A stretch of 5,865 nucleotides of DNA from Methanomassiliicoccaceae archaeon UBA537 (GCA_002504495.1 DATC01000035.1:14961-20825), one strand, 5' to 3'. Counted from the first letter of the stretch, positions 1-5,455 are shown. The notes: generated from the sequence alone by a model not told the origin. Numbers and translations: made by a program.

Positions 1-219
1 CGCCTCGATGTAGTCCACGCCGTAGTCGTCCAGGGCCTCGGCGATACGGACCTTGTCGTCGGCGCTGAGGGCGATCCCCGGGGCCTGCTCGCCGTCGCGG
101 AGGGTCGTGTCGAATATCTGTATCGGACCGCGGCCCTTCGGCAGCTCCGGCAGCGACACGGCGTTGTACGGGCTGATCGCAAGCATATCCCGAGCGTTTG
201 CACTGGTCGAAGCTTTCAT
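1..219 (-). CDS. Isopropylmalate/citramalate/homocitrate synthase family, N-terminal part (partial)
   Basis: This is the first 73 codons of an acyl-CoA aldolase-type enzyme that condenses acetyl-CoA with a 2-oxoacid; the rest lies beyond the left edge. Residues 35-53 read IQIFDTTLRDGEQAPGIAL, the family's first strand with the metal-binding Asp and catalytic Arg. The signature L-R-[DE]-G-x-Q-x(10)-K fits exactly, with the Lys in SADDK. It is followed by the helix and IEA strand of the TIM barrel. In methanogens this family includes LeuA (leucine), CimA (isoleucine) and AksA (coenzyme B and 2-oxosuberate precursors); the visible part cannot separate them, so no symbol is given. A leader of about 34 residues precedes the barrel. 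The ATG at 219 is chosen because GAGGTG lies 6 nt upstream. The gene follows the ATPase gene on the same strand after 61 bp and probably has its own TATA box inside that gene's 3' end. Confidence 0.93.
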   Translation of the reverse strand, partial: MKASTSANARDMLAISPYNAVSLPELPKGRGPIQIFDTTLRDGEQAPGIALSADDKVRIAEALDDYGVDYIEA

Positions 220-225
220 TGATAA

Positions 226-231
226 CACCTC
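226..231 (-). promoter_or_regulatory. Ribosome binding site of the acyltransferase gene
   Basis: On the minus strand GAGGTG lies 6 nt before the ATG at 219 and matches the archaeal 16S 3' end complement (GGAGGTG). It supports this start over the internal ATG twelve codons later and implies a leadered transcript. Confidence 0.7.
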
Positions 232-280
232 AACCGTCCCATCATCTAAAACTTTCAGTGAAGACGAACGATGATGCAGA

Positions 281-1603
281 TCATGTGATGACCTCTGACG
301 GCATCGTCGCCGATTCCGTGGAACTATATAAAACCCGCAACGGAAGGGCACGGAGATCACGGAAGCCGCATCGCCCCTCGTCCTCGAGGAGCCAGTCCAG
401 GAGATTGGCTATGCGGACTCCGTCCTGGATGCCGAGACCGTACTCGTCGAGAGTCAGCACGGTCTTGGGATAGTTGTCATCGGGATGGAGAAGCGCTTTG
501 ACCTCGCTCGCTCTCGTGTCTTCGGAGGCGAGGGTCTGACAGACCTGGAAGTACTCTATCGAGTCGTTCCTGCTGGCGACGAAGTCGATCTCCGCATCGC
601 GATAGCTCTGGACCATGAGCCTGTACCCTCTCCGTCTGAGCTCCAGGTAGACGATGTTCTCCAACGGCCTGCTGATGTCCGTGCCCGCCGCCATCCCTAG
701 GACAGCGGAGCGCAGCCCTATGTCGGACACGTAGTATTTGCGATTGGTCTTGAGCAGTCTCCTGCCGACCGCATCGTAACGGTCGCACGGCATGACGAGG
801 AGGGCCTCCTCCAGAGCTCTCATATAAAGCGACACTGTCGATTCCGGGATGCCTACGTCCTTGGAAATCCTCGAAATGTTGGTGACGTTGCCGATATTCG
901 AGAAGATGAACTTTATGATCGCATCGATCTTGGCCGGATCACCGACCTTCGATACCCTGAGGACGTCCTTGACCAGCACGGTGCTGTACACCCCCTGCAG
1001 ATAATCCGTTGCGAACCTGCTGCCCCTGGGCGGATCCACGCCTGGAAGGCCTCCGTACATCAAATACTCCGAGAATGCCTCCCTGCGGTCCTTGATGTCA
1101 TGGAAACGGACGAACTCCTCGAACGAGAATGGAAGGACCTCTATCTCCACATGCCTTCCGGATATGTGCGTGGCGAGAGTCGATGAGAGCATATCCGAGT
1201 TGGATCCGGTCACGTAAACATCGCAGCACCCTGCGGCATCGAGGCCTGCCAGAGTCATCTCCCAGCCTTCGATCGTCTGGATCTCGTCCAGAAGGATGTA
1301 TGCCAAGCGACCGGGGGCCATGCGGCTCCTCAGAATGGAGTTCAGCGCATCCTTGTCCATCCCCTGATACTCCAGAGACTCCAGGTTCATGTACACTATA
1401 TCGGACTCCGGGACGCCCGTGGCCTTGAGCTCGTCGACATACATCTGCATAAGGACGGATTTGCCCGAACGCCTCATCCCCGTGATGACCTTGACCACAT
1501 GCACTGCGCCGCGGCCGGCGCGAAGGAGATTCAGATAGCGCTCCCTGACAAGATAGTCCATGGTTGCGGATGATGCTTCATCTATAAATCCATGATTAGT
1601 CAT
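281..1603 (-). CDS. AAA-type ATPase with C-terminal DUF4143 region
   Basis: A predicted ATP-binding protein of the large archaeal/bacterial group pairing an AAA_14-like ATPase with DUF4143; its cellular role is not established. Walker A is GMRRSGKS (residues 42-49), Walker B is YILLDEIQ (102-109), and a sensor-like VTGSNSDML follows (131-139). Residues 226-270 look like a winged helix. Residues 315-355 (ENIVYLELRRRGY, then AEIDF, then YFQVC) match the DUF4143 core, which resembles a PD-(D/E)xK nuclease fold. The usual Lys after the last strand is absent, so cleavage activity is doubtful. Homologues tend to begin near RERYLN, so Met15 (ATG at 1561) may be the true start; each of the two ATGs has a TATA-like box about 25 bp upstream. 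The family usually ends near DWLLED (403-408); the last ~32 residues look unrelated and are encoded over the next gene's promoter. No ribosome binding site is seen, consistent with leaderless translation. Confidence 0.9.
   Translation of the reverse strand: MTNHGFIDEASSATMDYLVRERYLNLLRAGRGAVHVVKVITGMRRSGKSVLMQMYVDELKATGVPESDIVYMNLESLEYQGMDKDALNSILRSRMAPGRLAYILLDEIQTIEGWEMTLAGLDAAGCCDVYVTGSNSDMLSSTLATHISGRHVEIEVLPFSFEEFVRFHDIKDRREAFSEYLMYGGLPGVDPPRGSRFATDYLQGVYSTVLVKDVLRVSKVGDPAKIDAIIKFIFSNIGNVTNISRISKDVGIPESTVSLYMRALEEALLVMPCDRYDAVGRRLLKTNRKYYVSDIGLRSAVLGMAAGTDISRPLENIVYLELRRRGYRLMVQSYRDAEIDFVASRNDSIEYFQVCQTLASEDTRASEVKALLHPDDNYPKTVLTLDEYGLGIQDGVRIANLLDWLLEDEGRCGFRDLRALPLRVLYSSTESATMPSEVIT
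322..333 (-). promoter_or_regulatory. TATA box, probable promoter of the acyltransferase gene
   Basis: The minus strand reads GTTTTATATAGT, close to the archaeal TTTATATA element. A start about 25 nt downstream (near 303) would give a leader of roughly 84 nt containing the GAGGTG site. The box lies within the last codons of the upstream ATPase gene. The plus strand (CTATATAAA) could also serve, but it has no gene to drive. A second, weaker TTTTAGA near 244-250 would start the RNA past the ribosome binding site and is less likely. Confidence 0.55.
1583..1590 (-). promoter_or_regulatory. Second TATA-like box for the ATPase gene
   Basis: The minus strand reads GATTTATA, centred about 25 bp before the ATG at 1561, which is the family-typical start of the ATPase (MDYLVRERYLN). 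This pair would give a leaderless mRNA for a 426-residue protein. It competes with the box at 1619-1630, which fits the ATG at 1603. Confidence 0.4.
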
Positions 1604-1609
1604 GGATTT
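1586..1609. repeat. Perfect 10-bp inverted repeat over the ATPase start codon
   Basis: AAATCCATGA and TCATGGATTT are perfect complements separated by TTAG. The repeat covers the first ATG of the ATPase gene and one of its TATA-like boxes. The position suits an operator for autoregulation. If a transcript started at 1603 only part of the repeat would be in RNA, so a DNA-level role is more likely than a leader hairpin. Confidence 0.75.
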
Positions 1610-1618
1610 TTGAAAGTT

Positions 1619-1640
1619 CCAATAAATATTCGATTAATCG
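1619..1640 (-). promoter_or_regulatory. AT-rich TATA-like box and adjoining palindrome upstream of the ATPase gene
   Basis: The minus strand reads AATATTTATTGG at 1619-1630, with its centre about 22-25 bp before the ATG at 1603, fitting a leaderless start there. Directly upstream, where BRE would lie, is the perfect palindrome CGATTAATCG (1631-1640), a possible protein-binding site. Confidence 0.5.
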
Positions 1641-1711
1641 TGGAATTGTTAATCAATGCCACCCCTGCTTACGCGGGGCCCCGACCTGTTTGCAATAATC
1701 TCTCCCGATGA

Positions 1712-1719
1712 CTTTTTAT
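1712..1719 (+). promoter_or_regulatory. TATA box of the tRNA-Pro gene
   Basis: CTTTTTAT lies about 25-30 bp before the mature 5' end at 1745, the expected spacing for an archaeal tRNA promoter with a very short 5' leader. Confidence 0.6.
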
Positions 1720-1744
1720 CCGACCGTCCGTTTGGGAGTCCCGT

Positions 1745-1817
1745 GGGCCCGTGGGGTAGCTTGGTATCCTTGTGGCTTCGGGAGCCATTGACTCCGGTTC
1801 AAATCCGGGCGGGCCCA
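1745..1817 (+). tRNA. tRNA-Pro, anticodon CGG
   Basis: A complete 73-nt cloverleaf can be folded by eye. The acceptor arms GGGCCCG and CGGGCCC pair over all 7 bp with discriminator A at 1817. The D arm has loop AGCTTGGTA with its GG. The anticodon stem GTGGC/GCCAT encloses TTCGGGA, giving anticodon CGG (1779-1781) with G37, as usual for proline. The variable region is 4 nt (TGAC). The T arm TCCGG-TTCAAAT-CCGGG has one T-G closing pair. There is no intron, and CCA is not encoded (CTC follows). It reads CCG codons. It sits between the divergent ATPase gene and the GNAT unit and could mark an integration site, though no copy of its 3' end was seen elsewhere in the window. Confidence 0.96.
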
Positions 1818-1882
1818 CTCATAGACGACCAGAAGAGGTCTCGAAGCATTCTGTGACTGCACGGTGAAGCCTGCTATTGCTG

Positions 1883-1890
1883 GTATATAT
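1883..1890 (+). promoter_or_regulatory. TATA box of the GNAT/partner unit
   Basis: GTATATAT is centred about 25 bp before position 1911, just ahead of the GAGGTGG ribosome binding site. The short leader this predicts contains that site and supports translation from 1925. A second AT-rich stretch, CATATAGA at 1900-1907, is a weaker alternative. Confidence 0.65.
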
Positions 1891-1926
1891 CTCCTTATGC
1901 ATATAGATGATCAGAGGTGGAGATAT
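1887..1926. repeat. Inverted repeat spanning promoter and start, candidate operator
   Basis: ATATCTCC (1887-1894) and GGAGATAT (1919-1926) are perfect 8-bp complements 24 bp apart. They cover the end of the TATA box and the ribosome binding site/start codon. Between them lies the palindrome TATGCATA (1896-1903). Autoregulation at such sites is common in toxin-antitoxin units; binding here is inferred. Confidence 0.65.
1914..1920 (+). promoter_or_regulatory. Ribosome binding site deciding the small gene's start
   Basis: GAGGTGG ends 4 nt before the ATG at 1925. It lies inside the longer frame that begins at 1907, so the ATG at 1925 is the better start. Confidence 0.7.
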
Positions 1927-2101
1927 GGCGACGCAGTCTTTCTATCAGGACATCGTGCTACGGAATCAGGAGGAAGTCGATAGACTGCTGGCGGCTTTTG
2001 ATGAAGCCGACCGCAGAGGTCCGATAGACACTTCCGGTGCTGTTCATCCTATTAGAAACCCCGACGAAGCAGTGAAACTGTTCCTCTCAATAAAGATATG
2101 A
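1925..2101 (+). CDS. Small putative antitoxin-like partner of the GNAT gene
   Basis: A 58-residue acidic protein beginning MATQSFYQDIVL, with a predicted helix (EEVDRLLAAFDEADRRG, residues 14-30) and a Pro/Gly-containing second half. Its TGA overlaps the ATG of the GNAT gene as ATGA, so the two are translationally coupled. Small proteins with a similar SFYxD start are, from memory, found directly before GNAT genes of this kind, and by position it would be the antitoxin. I see no ribbon-helix-helix or HTH motif, so the antitoxin role rests on context. A longer version starting at 1907 would add six residues (MIRGGD) but overlaps the ribosome binding site. The candidate operator over its promoter fits self-regulation. 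Confidence 0.75.
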   Translation: MATQSFYQDIVLRNQEEVDRLLAAFDEADRRGPIDTSGAVHPIRNPDEAVKLFLSIKI

Positions 2102-2639
2102 AGCCGTATCAAACCGTTCCGCTGACGGACCTTCTTTCCAAAATGGATGAAAGCGACATCACTGTCCGTCTCGATTCATTTAAATGCTCTCGTGATCCCG
2201 ACAGAGAGGGTTTCCTTCACAACAAGGCCATTACCTTCGAGAAAAGAGACATGGCCAGAACCTACCTGGCCATCATGGACGATGCGATAGTCGGCTACTT
2301 CACGCTCTCCATCAGATGCCTTCGCGTTCCCGACGATCAGGACATCTCCAAGTCGCTGGGCAAGAAGATGAACATCGATCCGGACAACAACGTCGCCCAG
2401 AGCTATCTTCTCGGACAGCTGGGAAGAGCGGACTTCCCCTACAAGGGCATCGGAACGGATTTACTGAGGATGCATTGGACATCGTCAGACAGGCCAACGA
2501 ATCGGTCGGATATCGCGTGATCAAGATGGACTGCTCGGACGAGCTCATCCCGTACTATGAGGACGGCTTCAGATTCCTTTGCGTCACGGACCCGACCGAG
2601 GACAAGCCGCCGATCAACCAGATGGTCCAGATCATCTGA
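2098..2639 (+). pseudogene. GNAT N-acetyltransferase, toxin-like, frameshifted
   Basis: The protein would use acetyl-CoA to acetylate an amine; in toxin-type GNATs the target is often aminoacyl-tRNA, but here the substrate is unknown. The first frame gives residues 1-123: FLHNKAITFEKRDMARTYL (39-57), strand IVGYFTLSI (64-72) and the acetyl-CoA loop region YLLGQLGRADFPYKGIGTDL (103-122). It then leaves homology and stops at 2520. The frame one base back resumes at GAG (2466-2468) with EDALDIVRQANE and carries the rest of the fold: VIKMDC, PYYEDGFRFL with the family's Tyr, and the ending NQMVQII at 2639. Adding one base after TTACT joins them into a 180-residue protein of normal length. No slippery heptamer is visible, so a one-base deletion or sequence error is likelier than programmed shifting. 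The start overlaps the partner gene (ATGA). The 3' end overlaps the opposing HAD gene. Confidence 0.85.
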
Positions 2640-3307
2640 TCGGAGCGGCATCGCTCCGACAGCAGGTCTTCGATATACGGAATCAGCTCCTCCAGCGACC
2701 CTGCGGTGCGCTCCGCCCTCGCCGCGAGCGACGGCTCCAGAGGAGTCAGGTCCGGCACCGCCATCACCCTGCATCCGGCCGCCAGCGCCGACATGACGCC
2801 GAAGGGGGCGTCCTCCACCGCGACGGTGGCCCCTGGATCCGAGCCCAGACGTTCGCATGCATAGAGGTACACATCCGGCGCGGGCTTCCCGTGCTCGACC
2901 TTCGACGCGCTTATGATGAGGTCGAGATAAGGCGAGAGTCCGACCTCCGACAGATACGATTCCGCACGGTGCTGCGCGGTGCCGGTCGCTACCGCCGTTC
3001 TGACTCCGTGACGCTTCAGCATCTCCAGGATCTCCATGGCTCCGGGCTTGGCTTCGATGCCCTCCGACTCCACGTGCTCCCTCATGAGCCTCCTCCTGAC
3101 CTCTCTCACGGCATGGAACTCGAATCCGGGATGCCTCCCCTCGAGATACTCCGCCGCCAGCTTGGAATCCAGGCTCCTGATGTGCAGGGCCTCGTCCCTC
3201 GTTATCGGGACTCCCTCCATCTCGGATGCCTCGCACCAGAAGCCCACGTTGAAGCGCTCCGTGTCGAGAAGCGTCCCGTCCATGTCGAACACCGCGGCCT
3301 CGATCAT
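2555..3307 (-). CDS. HAD-superfamily phosphatase, beta-phosphoglucomutase-like
   Basis: A probable cytoplasmic phosphatase or phosphomutase using an aspartyl-phosphate intermediate; the substrate cannot be read from the sequence. Motif I is FDMDGTLLDT with nucleophile Asp8 and acid/base Asp10. Motif II is AVATGT (Thr108). Motif III is Lys141 in GKPAPD. Motif IV is VEDAPFG (Glu165-Asp166). Residues ~16-85 form the small helical cap typical of this subgroup. Homologues normally end near residue 217; here the frame continues 33 residues (from SERCRSDQM) through a stem-loop and antisense to the last 85 bp of the GNAT gene, so the tail is probably not native. The start ATG is preceded by GAGG with 8 nt spacing and overlaps, as ATGA, a stop codon in the frame where the upstream membrane protein should end. 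It is the last gene of the probable operon starting at 4726. Confidence 0.9.
   Translation of the reverse strand: MIEAAVFDMDGTLLDTERFNVGFWCEASEMEGVPITRDEALHIRSLDSKLAAEYLEGRHPGFEFHAVREVRRRLMREHVESEGIEAKPGAMEILEMLKRHGVRTAVATGTAQHRAESYLSEVGLSPYLDLIISASKVEHGKPAPDVYLYACERLGSDPGATVAVEDAPFGVMSALAAGCRVMAVPDLTPLEPSLAARAERTAGSLEELIPYIEDLLSERCRSDQMIWTIWLIGGLSSVGSVTQRNLKPSS
2640..2659. terminator. Perfect 8-bp stem-loop between converging genes
   Basis: TCGGAGCG and CGCTCCGA pair fully around loop GCAT, starting one base after the GNAT stop codon. The site suggests a transcript end or stabilising hairpin for the GNAT mRNA, possibly for both directions. No T-tract follows on either side, so it is not a classical intrinsic or archaeal poly-T terminator. 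On the minus strand it lies inside the HAD frame (codons 217-223). Confidence 0.5.
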
Positions 3308-3812
3308 CCGTATCGCCTCGGTAGTCGTCCACGAACGTCCGCTTCCTGTTGTCGCAGTGGTCGGCGACGACCACGACCAGCTTGAGCAGGAGGAAGAACG
3401 CCGCCAGCGTCACGATGCCCGATACCGCGAGGTCCACGGTGAGCAGAGTGTCGCCCGAGTGCATCCCGAATATCCCGTCGAGGTCCCCGAAGTCGAGGAC
3501 GTACAGCATCCAGAGGATCTTGAGGACGACGAACGCGACCCATGAGAGCACGCGGCCGATATGCCCCTTGCCGTAATAGCCCATGGGGAAGGCGACGACA
3601 ATCAGGGGGATCCCTCCGACCATGCATCTGCCCAGCATGTCCTCGATGCCGTCGAGGACCAGATCCGAAGGCAGTATGGGGAAGACGTACGTCGTCAGCA
3701 CCAGCGGGAGGAGGACGTATCCGATCAGTCCCTTCACGACCCCGTATGCTCCTCTCCACGCGCTGTTCTCGCGCTCCCTGCGCTCCTTCTCCGCCCTGCG
3801 CTCGCTGCTCAT
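3304..3812 (-). CDS. Four-helix membrane protein of unknown function, end frame-disrupted
   Basis: I do not recognise a family. The N-terminus is highly charged and cytoplasmic (MSSERRAEKERRERENSAWR), followed by hydrophobic segments at about 29-47, 65-80, 87-107 and 124-150, and a basic/acidic tail (DNRKRTFVDDYR). The start is well supported: GGAGG lies 7 nt upstream and the ATG overlaps the preceding gene's TGA as ATGA. The oddity is at the 3' end. This frame has no stop codon until 2439, running right through the HAD gene in a low-quality R/G-rich translation. One extra base near codon 165 would move it into the frame whose TGA (3304-3306) overlaps the HAD ATG, giving a 169-residue protein ending about DDYRRRYG. 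A one-base deletion or sequence error is therefore likely. The end given here is that expected TGA. Confidence 0.75.
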
Positions 3813-4726
3813 GCTCCCGCCTCCAGAAGCCCGACGGCGGAGATCAGGGCGGAGGACGCCTCCACGCCCATGGTGTATGATATCCCGTCGGTCTCCACCG
3901 TCAGACATCCTCCGATCAGGGAGTCCTTCAGCACCTGCGACAGGATCCCCGCGCAGGACACCGTCATCGAATCCCCTGAGAACGATACCGCGGCACGACC
4001 TATGGAGCCGGTCCCGGACGAGGGGCCGAGGCCTCCGTCCACCCGGATCGTCGAGGACCCGAAGTCCGCAGAGACCTTGTACGATAGGACGTCCTGCGGC
4101 TGGGAGAACGACACGTCGGCGTCGGCCAGGCCCTCGTATCCCGTGCCCAGCGACACGCTCAGGGAGCATCCGTAGGCCGCGACCAGGTTGTAGGCGACTA
4201 TCGGCAGCACATACTCGGCGCAGAGCGCCCCCTCCGATGAGACGGAGCGGCATTCCGCCGGAAGATTCACCAGACCGTCCGGGCTGACAAGCCTCATCCC
4301 GAGCCTGAGGTCCGAGATGCCGTCCGTGGACGGCAGGACGACCCCTATCCTCTGGCCGGTGATCGTCGCATTGCCGTAGGATATGCGGTCCTGCGTCACG
4401 ATACCGCCGTCGGCATCCCTGACGATCGCCTCCTCCGCGCCGCTGGCGACGATCGCCGCCGCGACGGAACGTGCGGAACCGCCGTAGAACGCGACCGACG
4501 CACCGCCGTAGAAGACCGCGACGCCGTCTACGGATGCGGCCCTCTCCAGATTGTCGGCGAGAGTCCTCTCGTCCATCAGTCTCAGATCGTAGACCGCCGG
4601 GACTCCGGCGCCTACCGGCTCCGTGTCGACGTCGGCGATCATGGATGCAATCGGGAACGCCGCCACGGCCACGGTGACCAGCACCGCGATCCAATAGACG
4701 GCCCTCGCGGCCGTGCCTGCCTTCAT
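3809..4726 (-). CDS. Membrane-anchored extracytoplasmic protein of unknown function
   Basis: A 305-residue protein with a single N-terminal hydrophobic segment (about residues 10-29, YWIAVLVTVAVAAFPIASMI) after a short basic stretch. The remaining ~270 residues are rich in Gly, Ser, Ala and Val with many predicted short strands, typical of a protein exposed outside the membrane. There is no lipobox. Five cysteines lie in the outer part (about 159, 169, 187, 258, 274) and could form disulfides. A short internal echo, VFYGGASVAFYGGSA, lies near residues 71-85. The frame is open upstream to a GTG at 4744, but a TATA box about 27 bp before the ATG at 4726 fits a leaderless start there. Its TGA overlaps the next gene's ATG (ATGA), so the two products probably act together at the membrane. 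I do not recognise the family. Confidence 0.85.
   Translation of the reverse strand: MKAGTAARAVYWIAVLVTVAVAAFPIASMIADVDTEPVGAGVPAVYDLRLMDERTLADNLERAASVDGVAVFYGGASVAFYGGSARSVAAAIVASGAEEAIVRDADGGIVTQDRISYGNATITGQRIGVVLPSTDGISDLRLGMRLVSPDGLVNLPAECRSVSSEGALCAEYVLPIVAYNLVAAYGCSLSVSLGTGYEGLADADVSFSQPQDVLSYKVSADFGSSTIRVDGGLGPSSGTGSIGRAAVSFSGDSMTVSCAGILSQVLKDSLIGGCLTVETDGISYTMGVEASSALISAVGLLEAGA
3820..3824 (-). promoter_or_regulatory. Ribosome binding site of the four-helix membrane protein gene
   Basis: GGAGG on the minus strand lies 7 nt before the ATG at 3812 and fixes the start inside a much longer open frame. Confidence 0.7.
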
Positions 4727-4748
4727 GGCGCGGAGTACGCGCACCGGG

Positions 4749-4757
4749 CTTATATCG
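4749..4757 (-). promoter_or_regulatory. TATA box of the membrane/HAD operon
   Basis: The minus strand reads CGATATAAG between the SIMPL stop codon and the ATG at 4726. Its centre is about 27 bp from that ATG, predicting a leaderless mRNA. No ribosome binding site is present, in agreement. Confidence 0.6.
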
Positions 4758-4765
4758 GATGCGGG

Positions 4766-5422
4766 TCAGGCTATGTCCCATTCGAAGGATGCGGTGACCT
4801 CCACCACGTCGTCCTTCGGATCTATGTCCATGTCGTCGCACGGAATGCCGTCGTTGCAGGCGACCGTGAGCGCCCTGACCTGGGACTCGCGCGGTGAGTA
4901 GTCGGCTCTGGACAACGGTCCCAGACGGGACCCGGTGGCCTCCGCGATCGTCCTCGCGTCCTCCATCGCGTTCCTCGTGGCACGGGAGAGGGCCTCGCGG
5001 ACCATCTCCTCCCTCCTGCTGCTCAGGAAGGAGAACTCCAGACGGGGCTCCGGTTTGAGAACGGCCATCCCGCGCACCATGCGAGACAGGACCGCGCCGT
5101 CGTTGGGGAACGACACGGAGAACCCTCCGTCGAAACGGAATCCGTCCGGGATCTCCTTGTAATCCATCCCGTAGCGCCCCTCCCCGGTCGGCACCTTCAT
5201 GATGTTCTGTGACACGGAGAGGCTCTCCGTCTTCAGAAGCTTCCTGTCCAGCCCTGACTCCTCGATGCTGTCCTTCAGGGCGCCGGTGCATCTCGCCATC
5301 TCCGCCGCGGCCTTCTCGTACGTGGTGCTGATCCCCGAGACCCTTATGCGGACCACGGTCGTGTCCGCCTCGCATGCGACCTTCGCCTTTCCCATAACCG
5401 AGATTTTCCTGTCCTGCGTCAT
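4766..5422 (-). CDS. SIMPL-domain (DUF541) protein
   Basis: From the ATG at 5422 the product has 218 residues, the usual size of the SIMPL/DUF541 core. It opens RKISVMGKAKV, then EADTTVVRIRVSG, matching the first strands of the domain (sVxGxGxVxxxPDxaxvxxgv). A long helix (YEKAAAEMARCTGALKDSI), the LKTESLSVSQN strand, a second helix (REEMVREALSRATRNAMEDA) and the closing strand VVEVTASFEW follow. Bacterial members are often periplasmic; no signal peptide is visible here, so this one is probably cytoplasmic. Its biochemical role is not established. The frame is open further up: ATG at 5434 adds 4 residues, and ATGs at 5554 and 5560 add 44-46 uncharacteristic ones. A TATA box (5446-5455) about 27 bp before 5422 favours the short form. 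The next gene on the strand has its own promoter, though read-through is possible. Confidence 0.88.
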   Translation of the reverse strand: MTQDRKISVMGKAKVACEADTTVVRIRVSGISTTYEKAAAEMARCTGALKDSIEESGLDRKLLKTESLSVSQNIMKVPTGEGRYGMDYKEIPDGFRFDGGFSVSFPNDGAVLSRMVRGMAVLKPEPRLEFSFLSSRREEMVREALSRATRNAMEDARTIAEATGSRLGPLSRADYSPRESQVRALTVACNDGIPCDDMDIDPKDDVVEVTASFEWDIA

Positions 5423-5445
5423 CGGAACACCCATCGCCTCTCGAC

Positions 5446-5455
5446 CCTTTATACG
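5446..5455 (-). promoter_or_regulatory. TATA box fitting the short SIMPL start
   Basis: The minus strand reads CGTATAAAGG, centred about 27 bp before the ATG at 5422. A leaderless mRNA from here begins at the first residues of the SIMPL domain. Confidence 0.55.

Noticed and set aside
269..298. C/D-box-like motifs (GATGATG, GTGATGA, CTGA)
   Set aside because: Spacing and order do not fit an archaeal C/D sRNA, and no closing stem or D' box was found.
1656..1856. 66-codon plus-strand frame crossing the tRNA gene
   Set aside because: It runs through a complete tRNA and its promoter; not a gene.
2461..2468. Programmed -1 frameshifting in the GNAT gene
   Set aside because: No X-XXY-YYZ heptamer or clear downstream pseudoknot is visible at the junction; a one-base loss is simpler.
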